Shown here one piece after another: positions 1 through 9,659 of a stretch of 64,000 bases of DNA. The translations under genes were made by a program, and so were the position numbers. The stretch spans positions 2,356,501 through 2,420,500 of the forward strand of contig JAKTNV010000041.1 of the NCBI GenBank assembly GCA_022747635.1, given 5' to 3'. Source of the stretch: Hetaerina americana. Its lineage: Eukaryota > Arthropoda > Insecta > Odonata > Calopterygidae. Each line of letters starts with the position of its first letter. Positions within the stretch are counted from its first letter, which is position 1. A model generated the notes under the pieces. It was not told the DNA's origin and searched no databases. It saw nothing but the letters and a program-made list of their open reading frames with translations.

Positions 1-199
1 CACCTTAACCGGTGATCCTTAGAGAGGCAGCGTGGAAAGGTACGATTCTATTTATGAAATTTTCTTGGATCACATTACTCATATCATACTGCAAGGTACT
101 ACTTCAATGACTTCACTGAGAAAACTAAGGAAACATTTTCAAAAGACCTTTATGAAGTGTAACAAAGGCATAAAACACCTTAAAGCATTGAAGTCCATT

Positions 200-1640
200 T
201 TATCTCCCTTTTAAATCCATCCGTTCCACCATTAATCTCCCTTGTTTTACCTTGGTGATCTGATCCTCCATAGTAAGTGGGGTCCTGTATTATGTATTTA
301 TCATCCACAGATAAGTAACCGTTCTCAAATTAATGCACTAAATGTAACCTGTATTGAAGTCTATGGTCAACTAGTAGCTCCCATTTTAATTCTTCCAATA
401 ATGTCGTGGCACTGCTGGGTTGTTCTTAACAACTCTTCGCAAACCTATCTGCTCTCCGTTGCACTCGATCCATGTAGTTCCATAATGAAGCCTATTTCAT
501 GAGGATCCCATACACTTGCAGCACACTCAATGTGTGGCCTAACTATTTAGAGAAAAAACAGTACTCCTTCACCCTCTCATTGTAATTCCCTTGCATTCCT
601 TTTATAAATCCTAACTTTTTTTTAGCTATATCGCGAATTTCACAAATGTTTTCATCTGGACATATCCGTAGTGTTCGTTACATCTAAGAATATTGCCGAT
701 TTTACGTTTGTAATGTTGGTTCCCCGTAATACGTAAGGGTTTTCCAGTGAATAAATCTCTCTACAGAAGTTTATGGAAACGCAATTATTTAAATTTATCT
801 CTAGCTCCCATGTCTCGCACCACTTTTGGATTGCGTTTAGAATGTTAGCTGATGACACTTCTATTTTCCCTATAAAACGCTGCATCATCAAAAAATGGAC
901 ATAATTTCATGGAAACCTTAGACCCGAAGTCATTAGTGTATGAAAGGATCAATTGCGGACCGATAACACTTCCTTGTGAGACACCCGATGCCACGCTTAC
1001 TGTGTCGAATGATAGCCCGTCTATTACGACCCTCTGCTCCCGGCCTGTGAAAAAGTGATTATTCCAATCTGTTGCACGTTTGTCCATCCAGCAGCTTCCC
1101 AACTATTAGAGCAACGTTTTATGAGGCACTTTGTCGGATGAATTTATAAAATCCAGAAATATAGCATCGACCGGAAAATTATGATCTCCCGAGACCAAAA
1201 TATCATGAACGAAAAGTGCCAGTTGGGTCTCGGAAGATTTACACTTTTGGAAACCGCGTTCAGTTTTTGGTAAATAAATTCCGAGAATCAAGATACTGCA
1301 TGATTGAACTGGCAATTATGAGCTTAAACATTTTAATTTGAGAGAGATTTGTCCATTATTACTCGGATCTTCTCTGTCCCGTATTTTAAATATGAGAGTG
1401 TCAATGAATTCTTTCCAGTCTTTGGGTGCAGCGCGATCATTTAGGGATTTATTAAATATTTTTTAAGGGAACTTATCTTTTTCTGAGGCCATCGTTTTTT
1501 GCTGTCGAGGAGAGATTTGATCATGGCCTGGTGATTTCTTTGGACTAATCTCTTTAAGTTGGCGTTTGATTCCAAGAGAAGATATTACAGGTCTCATTAC
1601 TGCGGTCTTCAATTGTTCCAGGCTCAACTTGAAGGGAGTT
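200..1640 (-). pseudogene. Decayed jockey/CR1-like LINE: RT fingers to C-terminus
   Basis: Remains of a non-LTR retrotransposon reverse transcriptase on the minus strand, broken by stops and frameshifts. Reading from 1640 downwards I see, in order: a 'KKSPGHDQIS' fingers motif; a 'KDWKEFIDTLIFK' block (RT motif 1-2 region); 'ETQLALFVHDI'; motif A as 'VDAIFLDFINSSDKV'; 'GREQRVVIDG'; motif B as 'GVSQGSVIGPQL'; motif C as 'FFDDAAFYR' (usually FADD or YADD, so the first residue is changed but both aspartates remain); 'KWCETWELEIN'; and the thumb or C-terminal 'SVWDPHE' and 'MDRVQRRADRFA'. This order is that of jockey/CR1-type LINEs. Such RTs copy element RNA at a nicked target. The copy is certainly dead. 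No endonuclease domain is joined to it here. The exact clade is uncertain. Confidence 0.8.
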
Positions 1641-1646
1641 TGTGTT

Positions 1647-1787
1647 CAGTAAATGAAGAACACAATGTATATTTCCACTCTTCTTTATTTTCGTACAACT
1701 AGTTTCAACGCTTAGGTGTCATCATCAGGTACATAGATGACGTAAATAAAAAACAATAGAAATGTACATTGCGTTCTTTATTTAATG
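1647..1787. mobile_element. 141-bp inverted-repeat element with hammerhead-like centre
   Basis: Arms of about 46 bp (1647-1692 and 1742-1787) are inverted repeats of each other with roughly 80% identity by eye. The centre carries the stem-loop motif described separately at 1702-1728. The 10-bp string ACTGCGGTCT occurs at 1599-1608 and again at 1788-1797, which could be a target-site duplication, although the left copy lies about 40 bp outside the arm. The element sits between two LINE fragments in the same orientation. The flanking LINE pieces overlap in protein order, so it did not simply split one intact LINE. It is probably a Penelope-like or MITE-like insertion; which one is an inference. 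Confidence 0.6.
1702..1728 (-). ncRNA. Hammerhead-ribozyme-like motif (candidate)
   Basis: On the minus strand the order is CTGATGA (1728-1722), a 15-nt segment, then GAAAC (1706-1702). The segment can form a short stem, GACAC with GCGTT around a CTAA loop, with one mismatch and one G-U pair. CUGAUGA and GAAA are the invariant core segments of hammerhead ribozymes, and Penelope-like elements are known to carry small hammerheads with a minimal stem III. The extra T between core and stem, and the weak stem I, make activity uncertain. Confidence 0.4.
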
Positions 1788-1797
1788 ACTGCGGTCT

Positions 1798-2760
1798 AGT
1801 TTGTTTCCACTTGAGAAGATAGGTATGACATTAGCCATTTTCCAGTTAAGGAGGAGGAACTACACCTTCCATTTAGCAAAACGTATTTCACAAAAGGCGC
1901 GATTTTGGGCGCAAGCTCCATCATTGATCTTTGCGAAATATCCCTCGATTCGGGGAATTTGTTCACTTAATGTACGTCATCCCCTTGCGTGTAGTTGTAA
2001 CATCATTACTCTTTCTAATGGGTATGACGGGGCCCTAACTGAGCATGCTTGCGCCGTGAGTATAGATGTATTGGAAGACATTACTTAGAACATTTGCTTT
2101 TTGGGGGCTGTGCGTAAATATACTTCCATTTTGCTCTCTTAGAGACTATGCTTGCACGTGTTCCTTACAATTCCCAGATATGTGGCCGGAATGCCTTAGG
2201 GTCACAATTCTAGTAATGGCACCGGATTTTTCTCTCAAAGCTCATTGAGGCGCTTTGCATGATTCAATTCGATTCCTTACAATGCGACCAGAATGTCTTA
2301 AGCCATGTCTTTTTAAAAGTCGTTCCCACTCCGAGTTTAGATGCATATATTTATTCGATTGCGAGATCCTTTCTTGCCTAATGGTTCTTCCAACCTCACC
2401 TTGTACCATCGTGGTTCGTCGCTTTCCAGTTTTATTTCCCCAGGAATGTATTGATCACCGCGAATTAAAAAATACGAATGTGAAATATGAAGTATTTCCT
2501 TTTACTTCCAGTGGCGTATTGTGGAGACGGAGAAGATTTAAAAATTCATCAATCCAACCTAGACACGTATTTTGACCAGTTGCTCGACAGTTGGCAGTTG
2601 CTCGATTTCTTTCTATTTAATTTAGGAGTTACATTACCAATTTTACATTCCATGGGAACGATTACATCTATTAGGTTCTTTTTATGCATGATCTCTAAAT
2701 ATCGTGCTATTTCCCAAGCTAGTCTATTCTATACCAATAACTTCATGATATTTTGGGTCG
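1798..2760 (-). pseudogene. Decayed LINE RT upstream fragment
   Basis: Minus-strand translation across frames contains 'NWKMANVIPIFSSGNKLD' at about 1860-1800, the classic RT motif preceding 'NYRP' in jockey/CR1 LINEs. Just upstream lies 'EGYFAKINDGACAQ'. Further upstream (2500-2760) a weaker stretch, 'VTPKLNRKKS', may be the endonuclease-RT linker. The fragment stops at the inverted-repeat element, just before the residues that would continue the RT. It is therefore a second LINE copy lying head to tail with the copy at 200-1640, not its direct continuation. The 2000-2500 part is unassigned. Confidence 0.55.
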
Positions 2761-2764
2761 TGGA

Positions 2765-2960
2765 GAAAATAATGCTTTAGTAGTTTTCAAAGACTTAAAA
2801 AACGCCTTCGAAAAAGAGCCTTAAAGTAAACTATTCGCAAAGGTAAAAGCCCAGTTCATAGATTAAAATAACCACGGCTAAATTAAAGAATTTTTTATTT
2901 GTTCCTCACAAAGGGTATTCCTGGATGGTTTTAGCTGGTTGATAGATGGTCCCATTAATA
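2765..2960 (+). pseudogene. LINE RT fragment, motif A region
   Basis: Plus-strand translation gives 'VVFKDLKNAFEKEP' (motif A; the usual form is a D-x-x-KAFD pattern, here with E replacing the second D), then after a stop 'KLFAKVKAQFID', then 'IKEFFICSSQRVFLDG'. This is the region between motif A and motif B of jockey-type RTs. Stops and frameshifts show a dead fragment of about 65 codons in the opposite orientation to the LINE pieces before it. Confidence 0.6.
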
Positions 2961-3512
2961 TTGATTATTAGAATGAGTAACCATAGGGAAAACAGCGTCA
3001 ACCCCCGCCAGACGTCCCAATGGCACTTTCGGTGATTGTGCAGATGAAAATGTCACCACTTACCCATACCCCACAAAACACTGAATATCTATGCACAGTA
3101 CAGCACTACTCAAACGACGTGGTTGACACACCGGAATATGAAGCTCACCAACCCATGCCCAAACAAGGCCATAGGCCCGGATTTGCTAAATGAGTAATTT
3201 GAGCGCTTCTTATCGCATCTTCTCGAAATTAGAAGTTCTAGTTTTATACATTGCGGTTCGCGGGGAGAGCGTCAAAATCGGTTCGCAAGACCTGGTTGGC
3301 TAACGTCTCTTCGGTCCGAGGGGCATAGACGGAACGGACAACATAACTACACGATGAAATGTTGACAAGACCATTTGGTAAACTGACTAAGTCTTAGCTG
3401 TAACATTTGCTATGGTGATCTCATTGAAATTTCATAGGAATATGCGTGCGTTCCGTTTTAGAAGAGGGACTGTCGTCGACAACTTTCCAAGTGCTTATGC
3501 TCGGAGGGCCCA
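2961..3512. other. No recognisable feature
   Basis: AT-rich, unique-looking sequence. I see no ORF of note, no repeat shared with the rest of the window and no RNA gene. Confidence 0.5.
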
Positions 3513-3541
3513 ACTCTCTCTCTCTCTCTCTCTCTCACACA
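3513..3541. repeat. (CT)n/(CA)n microsatellite
   Basis: An uninterrupted run of CT dinucleotides of about 24 bp passes directly into a short ACAC run. It lies just upstream of a GC-rich island. Confidence 0.9.
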
Positions 3542-3639
3542 CGCACGCGCCGTTTGGGTTCTAAAGAGCGAAAGCAGAAAGGCCACGCCTTCGCAATTCT
3601 CAGCATCCTTGTACGCACGCACACACCAGCAGGGTCCAC

Positions 3640-4190
3640 TCTCCTCGTGCATGATTGGACTTTGGAGATGGTAATGGGTGCATTATGTCCCAAGGCACGA
3701 AATCTTTGTCCTTGGGCGAAACCCCCCCCCCTTCCCCTCGAGTACCACCGCACCCCTCCAGACGCTCCGCTCTCTCCTTTTGTTCTTCTTTATCATCACC
3801 ACTCGGCCTCCCCCCCGCCCCTCCCCGCCCCACCCCAGAAAAAGTCGAGACTTTAAATACGCACTCATTCTCCCATTGTCGTCGAGAGAATAAATACACC
3901 CTCTCCAGCACTTTCGCGTCTCCACCTTCAGGGGTCTCCGCTCACCCCTTCTCCTCCCTTTCGCCCTCCCTCAAACACACTCCCGCCCTCTCTCCAGCCC
4001 CCTTTCATCTTCGGATTTACCATTCCCCAACCCCCTTTCTGATGTCCCCCCCTCGCCTCTCCCTGGATCCGGAGGGAATGGACAACGGCGAAGGCCGGAG
4101 GCAGAGGGAGGCCCGGGGGGCAGGAGGCGAGCGCCGCAAACGCTCCTTCGCTCCCCCACGCGTGCGATGAAGGGCGGAAAGAAAAGAGCA
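3640..4190. other. GC-rich, pyrimidine-skewed island
   Basis: Long runs of C and CCT, with CpGs kept in the second half, in otherwise AT-rich surroundings. Several ORFs of 70-170 codons overlap on both strands, rich in proline, serine and arginine. They lack domain signatures and are explained by the scarcity of stop codons in GC-rich DNA. This is a possible CpG island or low-complexity sequence. Confidence 0.5.
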
Positions 4191-4832
4191 CCGAGGGAGA
4201 CAGAGTACAAAAGTCGAACAATTCTCTCAAAAGCCCGCCCCCATTATTTATTTTTTTAAAAGCGTCTTCCTCGTGCACCGATGGCATTCCCTTCCTCTTT
4301 GAAGGCGCTCTTCTCTGAGATAAATGTCCATTCATCGCTCTCGCATTCAATCTTTTCAAGTGATCGATCAGTGCGAATTCATTTCTTCCTAGCAGTCCGG
4401 CGAATATCCAACATGGGTCAATCCGGAGGACCTTGGTTTCATTCTGTAAAGACGAACTCTCTCCTCCGTGGCCATCTGCTTCCCCCGTGACATTCCTTCC
4501 GAAAATAACAGATTTCGCAGTGTTTCCATTTGCTTCTATGCTTTGCCGATTCGCTCTACAGGTTTTTCGACCCTTAGATCGGTTATCTGGAACCTTAATA
4601 TTTTAATAATTCTGGTCGGTGGAAAACCCTCATGCTTCGTAAATCTTTTTAATTCTGTAATATTCCTTGCCTAAATGTAAATCTGTCTCATTTATTATCA
4701 ATAATCCAACCCCTTTTATTCTGAGACAACTCTAAGGCTGTCGATCTACAAAATGAAAAACACATTAGTTTCAGAAGGGCGATATGTTTTTCCATAGGAT
4801 TTATAGAAAGTGAGCGCTTCTTGCCCGATCAT
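4191..4832. other. No recognisable feature
   Basis: Mixed composition; short ORFs only; nothing repeated elsewhere in the window. Confidence 0.4.
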
Positions 4833-5127
4833 TAATCCGTCTTCAGTGATAATGATGTCCGCACTGTCTTATCAATGCTAATGTACGATCCGCGATCATC
4901 ATGCGCACACTTAACCGACGGTCGTCTGAATTCAGCGCTTCAATGCGGGGCTCTTCCTCCTCACTCCTTCGGCCATCTTAAAATGGCTTACGCTACTTAG
5001 AAACTTAGGTTTTTGAAATGCTTTCATCCTTGAACACTTGGCGAATCATGCTCAGCGTCTCCGTATCCAAAGTTCCCGGTCCAACACAAAATTTGATGGC
5101 GTACCGCTGTTCAATCGTTCGCTGCAT
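4833..5127 (-). pseudogene. Mariner transposase N-terminal fragment
   Basis: Minus-strand translation from an ATG at 5127 gives 'EQRYAIKFCVGPGTLDTET' followed by 'IRQVFKDESISKT'. This is the first helix-turn-helix of mariner-family transposases, which bind the terminal inverted repeats. After stops and frameshifts it continues with 'EALNSDDRRLSVRMMIAD', the linker to the second HTH. The fragment ends before 'CAKLV'. It belongs to the same mariner family as the deletion derivatives near 30.4, 31.7 and 49.5 kb, because the stretch at 4835-4950 aligns with them at DNA level. The catalytic domain is absent. Confidence 0.75.
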
Positions 5128-5649
5128 TTTGTGCCGGTGACGAGTCACTTGATATGGGTCCACTAAATACATGACCTAGCCTGGACCAACGAGCGCAGGC
5201 GATTGGCGCTTGGAGAATGTTTAAGGTCTAACCCCACACCACCGAACCTGCGCGGGGCGACGTACAGTCATGTCTGAATTAATGTTACCGATACGTCTTA
5301 TAAAAATCCTGTATTGCGTCAATTGGAAACAATCCAATTTAAAAAATCTCCCGGTCCCAATGAAGTTCCTGTTCACGTTTAAAAGACCTTGGCATCAGAA
5401 ATTGCACTCCACCAGCATGGATTTCGATCCCATGCCATGAATCCACCACAATACTCTGCTCTTCAAATATATCACAACCTACTTTTCTTTGGGTTAGGTT
5501 CGTCCCTGTTAAGTAAGCGATTTTTAATCATAAACGAGGTTTTAATGGCGATTATTTTCCTTGTGGCAACCTTTCGGAAACACACAATGCCCCGCAAAGT
5601 CTGTCCAAAATTAGTAAGACTGAGTTGAATTAAAAAAATGTGTAGCCAG

Positions 5650-6360
5650 AATTGATACATTCACTCAAAAGTCTTCGAAGGAGCACCCTCGTGCGTCCAC
5701 ATAACACTGCCAGCGGGTTTTCCACGCCCCATACGCCTTTAGGAAGGAGGAGGCCGGAATGCTGCTAAGCTCGCTCTTCACGACCTGTTGTAACGCTTCA
5801 ACCGAGACATGGTGACATCATTTCAGCACGGATATGAGGAAGCGAGGGAAGAGGAAGAGGTCTGGTGGAGCTGAAGACAATTTGGCTCCTCACTCACATT
5901 GAGTTGAAGAAGTTCTCGGCAGATCCGCGTGCGAGTTCCCTTTGGTTCGTCCGAGAGCACTCGCAGCACCAACTTCGCTCACACCTCTCTCATGTCCATG
6001 AGAAAGGTCACAAGGCGACGCACATCACTTTTAGGGAGACCGAATTCATGGGAAATCACGAGAACACTTGATATGCAATTCCTGTCAAACTAAGGCATCA
6101 CTCCTGCAAGGCTTTCGTCATTTTTTGAGATCGAAGGGCGTCCTGAAAGTTCGGTGGCGTCTTAAGCTTCTTCTCTATCCTCCCGAAACAACTTGTGCCA
6201 CTCAAAAACACCCGATCTGCCCATGGTGTTATCACCATAAGCTGTCTTGAGCACATCATGAGTCTCTTTCCCGGTTTTGCCCAATTTCGCGCAAAGTTTG
6301 ACGGAATAATGCTGTTCCAATAACCGGTTCATGACGGAACGTAAAGAGATCACGTTATAG
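5650..6360 (-). pseudogene. Mariner transposase, internally deleted
   Basis: Reading from 6353 downwards: 'LEQHYSVKLCAKLGKTGKET', then 'GRSGVFEWHKLFREDREE' (first HTH, well kept), then with stops 'GLPKSDVRRLVTFLMDM' and 'AKLVLRVLSDEPKGTRTR' (second HTH and linker). The sequence then jumps to 'SSIPASSFLKAYGAWKTRW' and 'YVDARGCSFEDF', which is the extreme C-terminus. The catalytic core with the first two aspartates of the D,D(34)D triad is missing, so this copy has an internal deletion of a few hundred base pairs compared with a full-length transposase of about 345 residues. It is dead, and of a different family from the copy at 4833-5127. Confidence 0.85.
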
Positions 6361-6615
6361 AGGTTTTAAAAACAAACGATCTCTGCCAAGTCTGGGAGCC
6401 AACTTCCACCGGCAACCAGCCTTTTCTGAGATTCCACTTCCTCGAACCCTGCCAAAGAAACCGTCACCCATCCGTCCGTCTACCCGGGAACAAATAAGTC
6501 ATACTACTTTTGGAACACATCTTCCATTGAGCTAACACAATTTTTAAGATACATAAAGTGCCCATGAAAATACCTATAATCTAGCCGCGGAAACTTTCAG
6601 GAATGAAGAAGAGAA

Positions 6616-6730
6616 GATATTTTTCCATGGGCTTTTATTCCAGGGACGACTAGTTTCGACGCATCGGTGTCGGATTCAGGCGCCGGTGAAACTAACCATT
6701 CTTGAAATAAAAGCCTCTGGAAAAATACCT
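6616..6730. mobile_element. Inverted-repeat element with hammerhead-like centre
   Basis: Arms at about 6618-6657 and 6688-6727 are 40-bp inverted repeats with about 80% identity, each ending in GTTTC/GAAAC towards the centre. The central 30 bp hold a stem, GACGC with GTGTC, around a 4-nt loop, next to CTGAAT on the minus strand. The layout (arms, ACTAGTTTC, stem, TTCAGG) is the same as at 1647-1787, with different arm sequence. It has no coding capacity and is probably a non-autonomous Penelope-like or MITE-like element. Confidence 0.6.
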
Positions 6731-6829
6731 CGCATTCTTCGCTCCTCATAATGAATTTCCGCGCAGCCCAGCGCGGATGCCACAGGATATTTTATCCAAT
6801 TCATATACTTCTAGCTTTGTGAGTAGTTA

Positions 6830-7260
6830 AGTAATTATGAGGCATTATAAAAGGCTTTTTTTAAATTTAGTAAAACCGAGTCCACTTGAGCATTGCTCTC
6901 TCCCGAACCGCAGATATCACGAACGAAAGGGGCAAATTGTGCCTCGAAGGGTTTATCCTTCCGGACACCGAGCTTGTTTTTCATCGAGAACTTTACTATT
7001 GAGGTATCTCATTATTGATTTAACTATTATATGGTTGGTTCGTGACCTTGCATAATATAGGTGTGAGGGAAATAGGTCAGTAATTACATCCTTCTGGTTC
7101 CTTCATGTCTTTGCTTTAAATATAGTTGTTACACTCGCGAATTTCCAGCCGATTGGGAATCTTTCCACCTCTTTAAATACTATTTCAAGATACGGCGCTG
7201 TTTCCGACGCAAATTCATTATATATTTCAGCGTATTTGGCGTAAAATTTCTATTTCGGTC
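6830..7260 (-). pseudogene. Decayed LINE RT fragment
   Basis: Minus-strand translation gives 'NEFASETAPYLEIVFKEVER', then 'GWKFASVTTIFKAKT', 'IIVKSIMRYLNSKVLDEKQ' and, past frameshifts, 'AQFAPFV' and 'LNLKKAF'. This is the RT fingers region up to motif A of a jockey/CR1-type LINE, similar to the copies in the first 3 kb. It is truncated at both ends. Confidence 0.7.
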
Positions 7261-7939
7261 ATCGGATGGAGAGAACCTTAAAGCTAGATTTTGGCAAAAT
7301 TCGGTGAGAATTGAAGGAAAACGCTTTGAAAGAAGGTATTAAATGCCTTCGTTGACCTTTTCGAACCGCTGCTTACTCTTTTGCTTTTATCTTTTTTGAG
7401 TGAATTAAGTGTTGACTTATTTCCTCCAACGTAGGACCTTCCTGACGTAGGACCAAAACGCTTTTAGATTCTCGTTAAAACCTTAAACTAATTTTCTTCT
7501 TTTGAATTTGCTTTACTGTTTTCAAAATTCCTCCTAGGCATTTGCCTAGAGGGAATTTTGAAATTTCGCGTATTTCACACCATGGTGTAAGATGTGTAAA
7601 ATACGCCTTTAACGCAATTACGATTTCCTGACTATTGCTATTGTACCATCTAGGGTTTCGGTTGTACTTGTACGAATTTTCATGACAGTAATATGTTGAC
7701 TCCAGAATGCATGATTCCAAGGTAATGATTCACTCATCTCACGAAAGTAAAGTGAAATTTTCTCGGTCTGGCACAGAGAAGACTTTCCAATCGGCGAAAA
7801 TTTATAAATTCTGCCTGAATGCACGTATCATTAGTTCGTAAAAAAAGTTTCATTTTGTTCTTTCAAGTAATTTGTTCACAGGTATAGTTGCAGTAGGCGT
7901 CGTGCGTATTTTCCGTTAAAATGGAAAAAACTTGTATTT
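7261..7939. other. No recognisable feature
   Basis: AT-rich sequence with only short ORFs; no repeat link to the rest of the window was seen. Confidence 0.4.
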
Positions 7940-8295
7940 CGTGCAGTCATAAAATTCTTCGTTTCGGATGGATTAACCCCTGAGGAAATTCATCCGAAGG
8001 TGACAAAAGGGTACGGGTGCTCTGATTCTTCAATATCAACTGATAAAAGGTATGGGGCTGAATTAAAACGTGGTCGCACAACCCTATGAAGATGATCCTC
8101 GTAAAGGACGGCCAAAAACCCCAACCACACTGGAGACCATCGGAAAGGTCGTGTCGGACGATAGGCGAGTGAAGCTGAGTGCGATAGCTAAGGCCGTGTG
8201 GGGGATATCGGAAGAAAGGGGACGAGACATCTTGCACAAAGAATCAGGGATGCGAAACTCTGCGCAAGGCGTGTTATGGCGTTTGCTTGAATGAA
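7940..8295 (+). pseudogene. Mariner transposase N-terminal half
   Basis: Plus-strand translation opens with 'AVIKFFVSDGLTPEEIHPKV' and, after 'DKRYGAEFKRGRTTL', a frameshift leads to an open stretch from 8070. That stretch contains 'DDPRKGRPKTPTTLETIGKV', 'DDRRVKLSAIAKAV' and 'GMRNSAQGVLWRLL'. This is the two-HTH DNA-binding region and linker of an irritans- or SETMAR-like mariner transposase, in the usual order. It stops where the catalytic domain should start, and the sequence after 8295 shows no D,D,D region. It has one frameshift at about 8085. The open part has kept its frame for 74 codons only because it is short. Confidence 0.85.
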
Positions 8296-9655
8296 TTAAG
8301 TCACCAAATAACTAACTCTAACAATGACAGACGCCATTTTCCCACGAACGACGAGGGAACTGAATAAATGCTAGCGACCGCACTTAGGAAAAAAAGTGGT
8401 CTTCTTTTTCAATCGAAGTGGTCTTGTGTGTTATCACTGTTCCACTTAATCCTGGTTTATTTTCCTTCATTTTAGTAGCTGCGTGGAGAGGCATGTCACG
8501 CTCGGAGCCTAGTAAATGTATCTGTAGTTTTTATGATTTTTGAAGTTGAATCGCCCGTTCCCTGCCACACACCATAATGGTGACTTTTTCAGTACAATGC
8601 TAATGTAACACGCATTTTAAGCCTGTATATTTGCAATTTTTAATAGTATTTTATAGTTTTAAACTTCGTGTTTCTGAATACCCTTGAGTAAACTTTAGCA
8701 TTTACTGCAATGTTTTCGCTAATTCCTATGGTAGTTTAAACGCATATGCACAATACACTCCCTAGCGCATCCGGTGAAATGGCTAGTTGAGGAATAGAGT
8801 ACGCCGCCAAAGAATTTAAAAGTGACTCGCAGTAAGTAATTCAGTCTGGACTCCTTGCTGAAAAACCAAACCCGTATGTCCTCGGCTCATTAGTTGGGCA
8901 TTGAAATCTCCATCGATCAATGTGTCCTTCGTAGTTTTGGGATCAGATGCTTTCGACCATCTTGTTTAGCTCTAAATAGGTGAGTGGGTTAGGAATCCGG
9001 TTCCAGAAACGTGGGAAGTACACTGGACCAACTTCAATTAATTCAATTCGAAGGTACTATTACTCGAAATATTCCGTTTCAAAATTACTAATCCGGATCA
9101 TTCTAATATGAAGTCATCAAAATGGTGGCCTGAGTTAGCTGCACCGATCCCTTTGTCGAGGGTGACGTGCAGCCGGCTCCTCTGGACGAGGCGCCCCGCT
9201 GGCGCCTGCCTCGAGTCCGCCGCGCCATCTTCAGTCATGGCGCAATGATTGAAGGCGGAAAGAACTGAAAACAATGACCAATTATAAAAACTTAATTGGT
9301 ATGCTGGGGGCACTTTATCCATAGACCGACTTATTTTCCCCGGAACGCGTCATCTCGAAAACGGAAATCAAGTCAAATTTCGAAAGCCAATGACATGCTT
9401 CAGATGTCCTTTACATTACTTAATTTGATACCATAATTAGGGTTCAAACTTAATGAATACGAGCAGAAAGAAATAGCCTGAATATGATCTAATTAGAATG
9501 TGTAAAAAGGATGAGTGCGGCTTCCTTTGGACGAAAAGTATGCGATCATTTTGGGCCGAGGACTTTGAAATGAACACCAAATACTTTCCAAACAATTTCT
9601 TGTCTCCGCTCTGCTGTTGCACGAGTTCTAAACTGCAATAAAATCACCAAATCTG
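8296..9655. other. No recognisable feature
   Basis: AT-rich; no ORF above about 75 codons. A small GC-rich patch at 9130-9240 includes a perfect 7-bp hairpin (AGGCGCC with GGCGCCT). Nothing else was identified. Confidence 0.4.
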
Positions 9656-9659
9656 ATTC

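Noticed and set aside
3446..4170. Overlapping ORFs of up to 171 codons on both strands
   Set aside because: They lie in a C-rich island where stop codons are rare, overlap each other in several frames, and encode low-complexity Pro/Ser/Arg peptides without domains.
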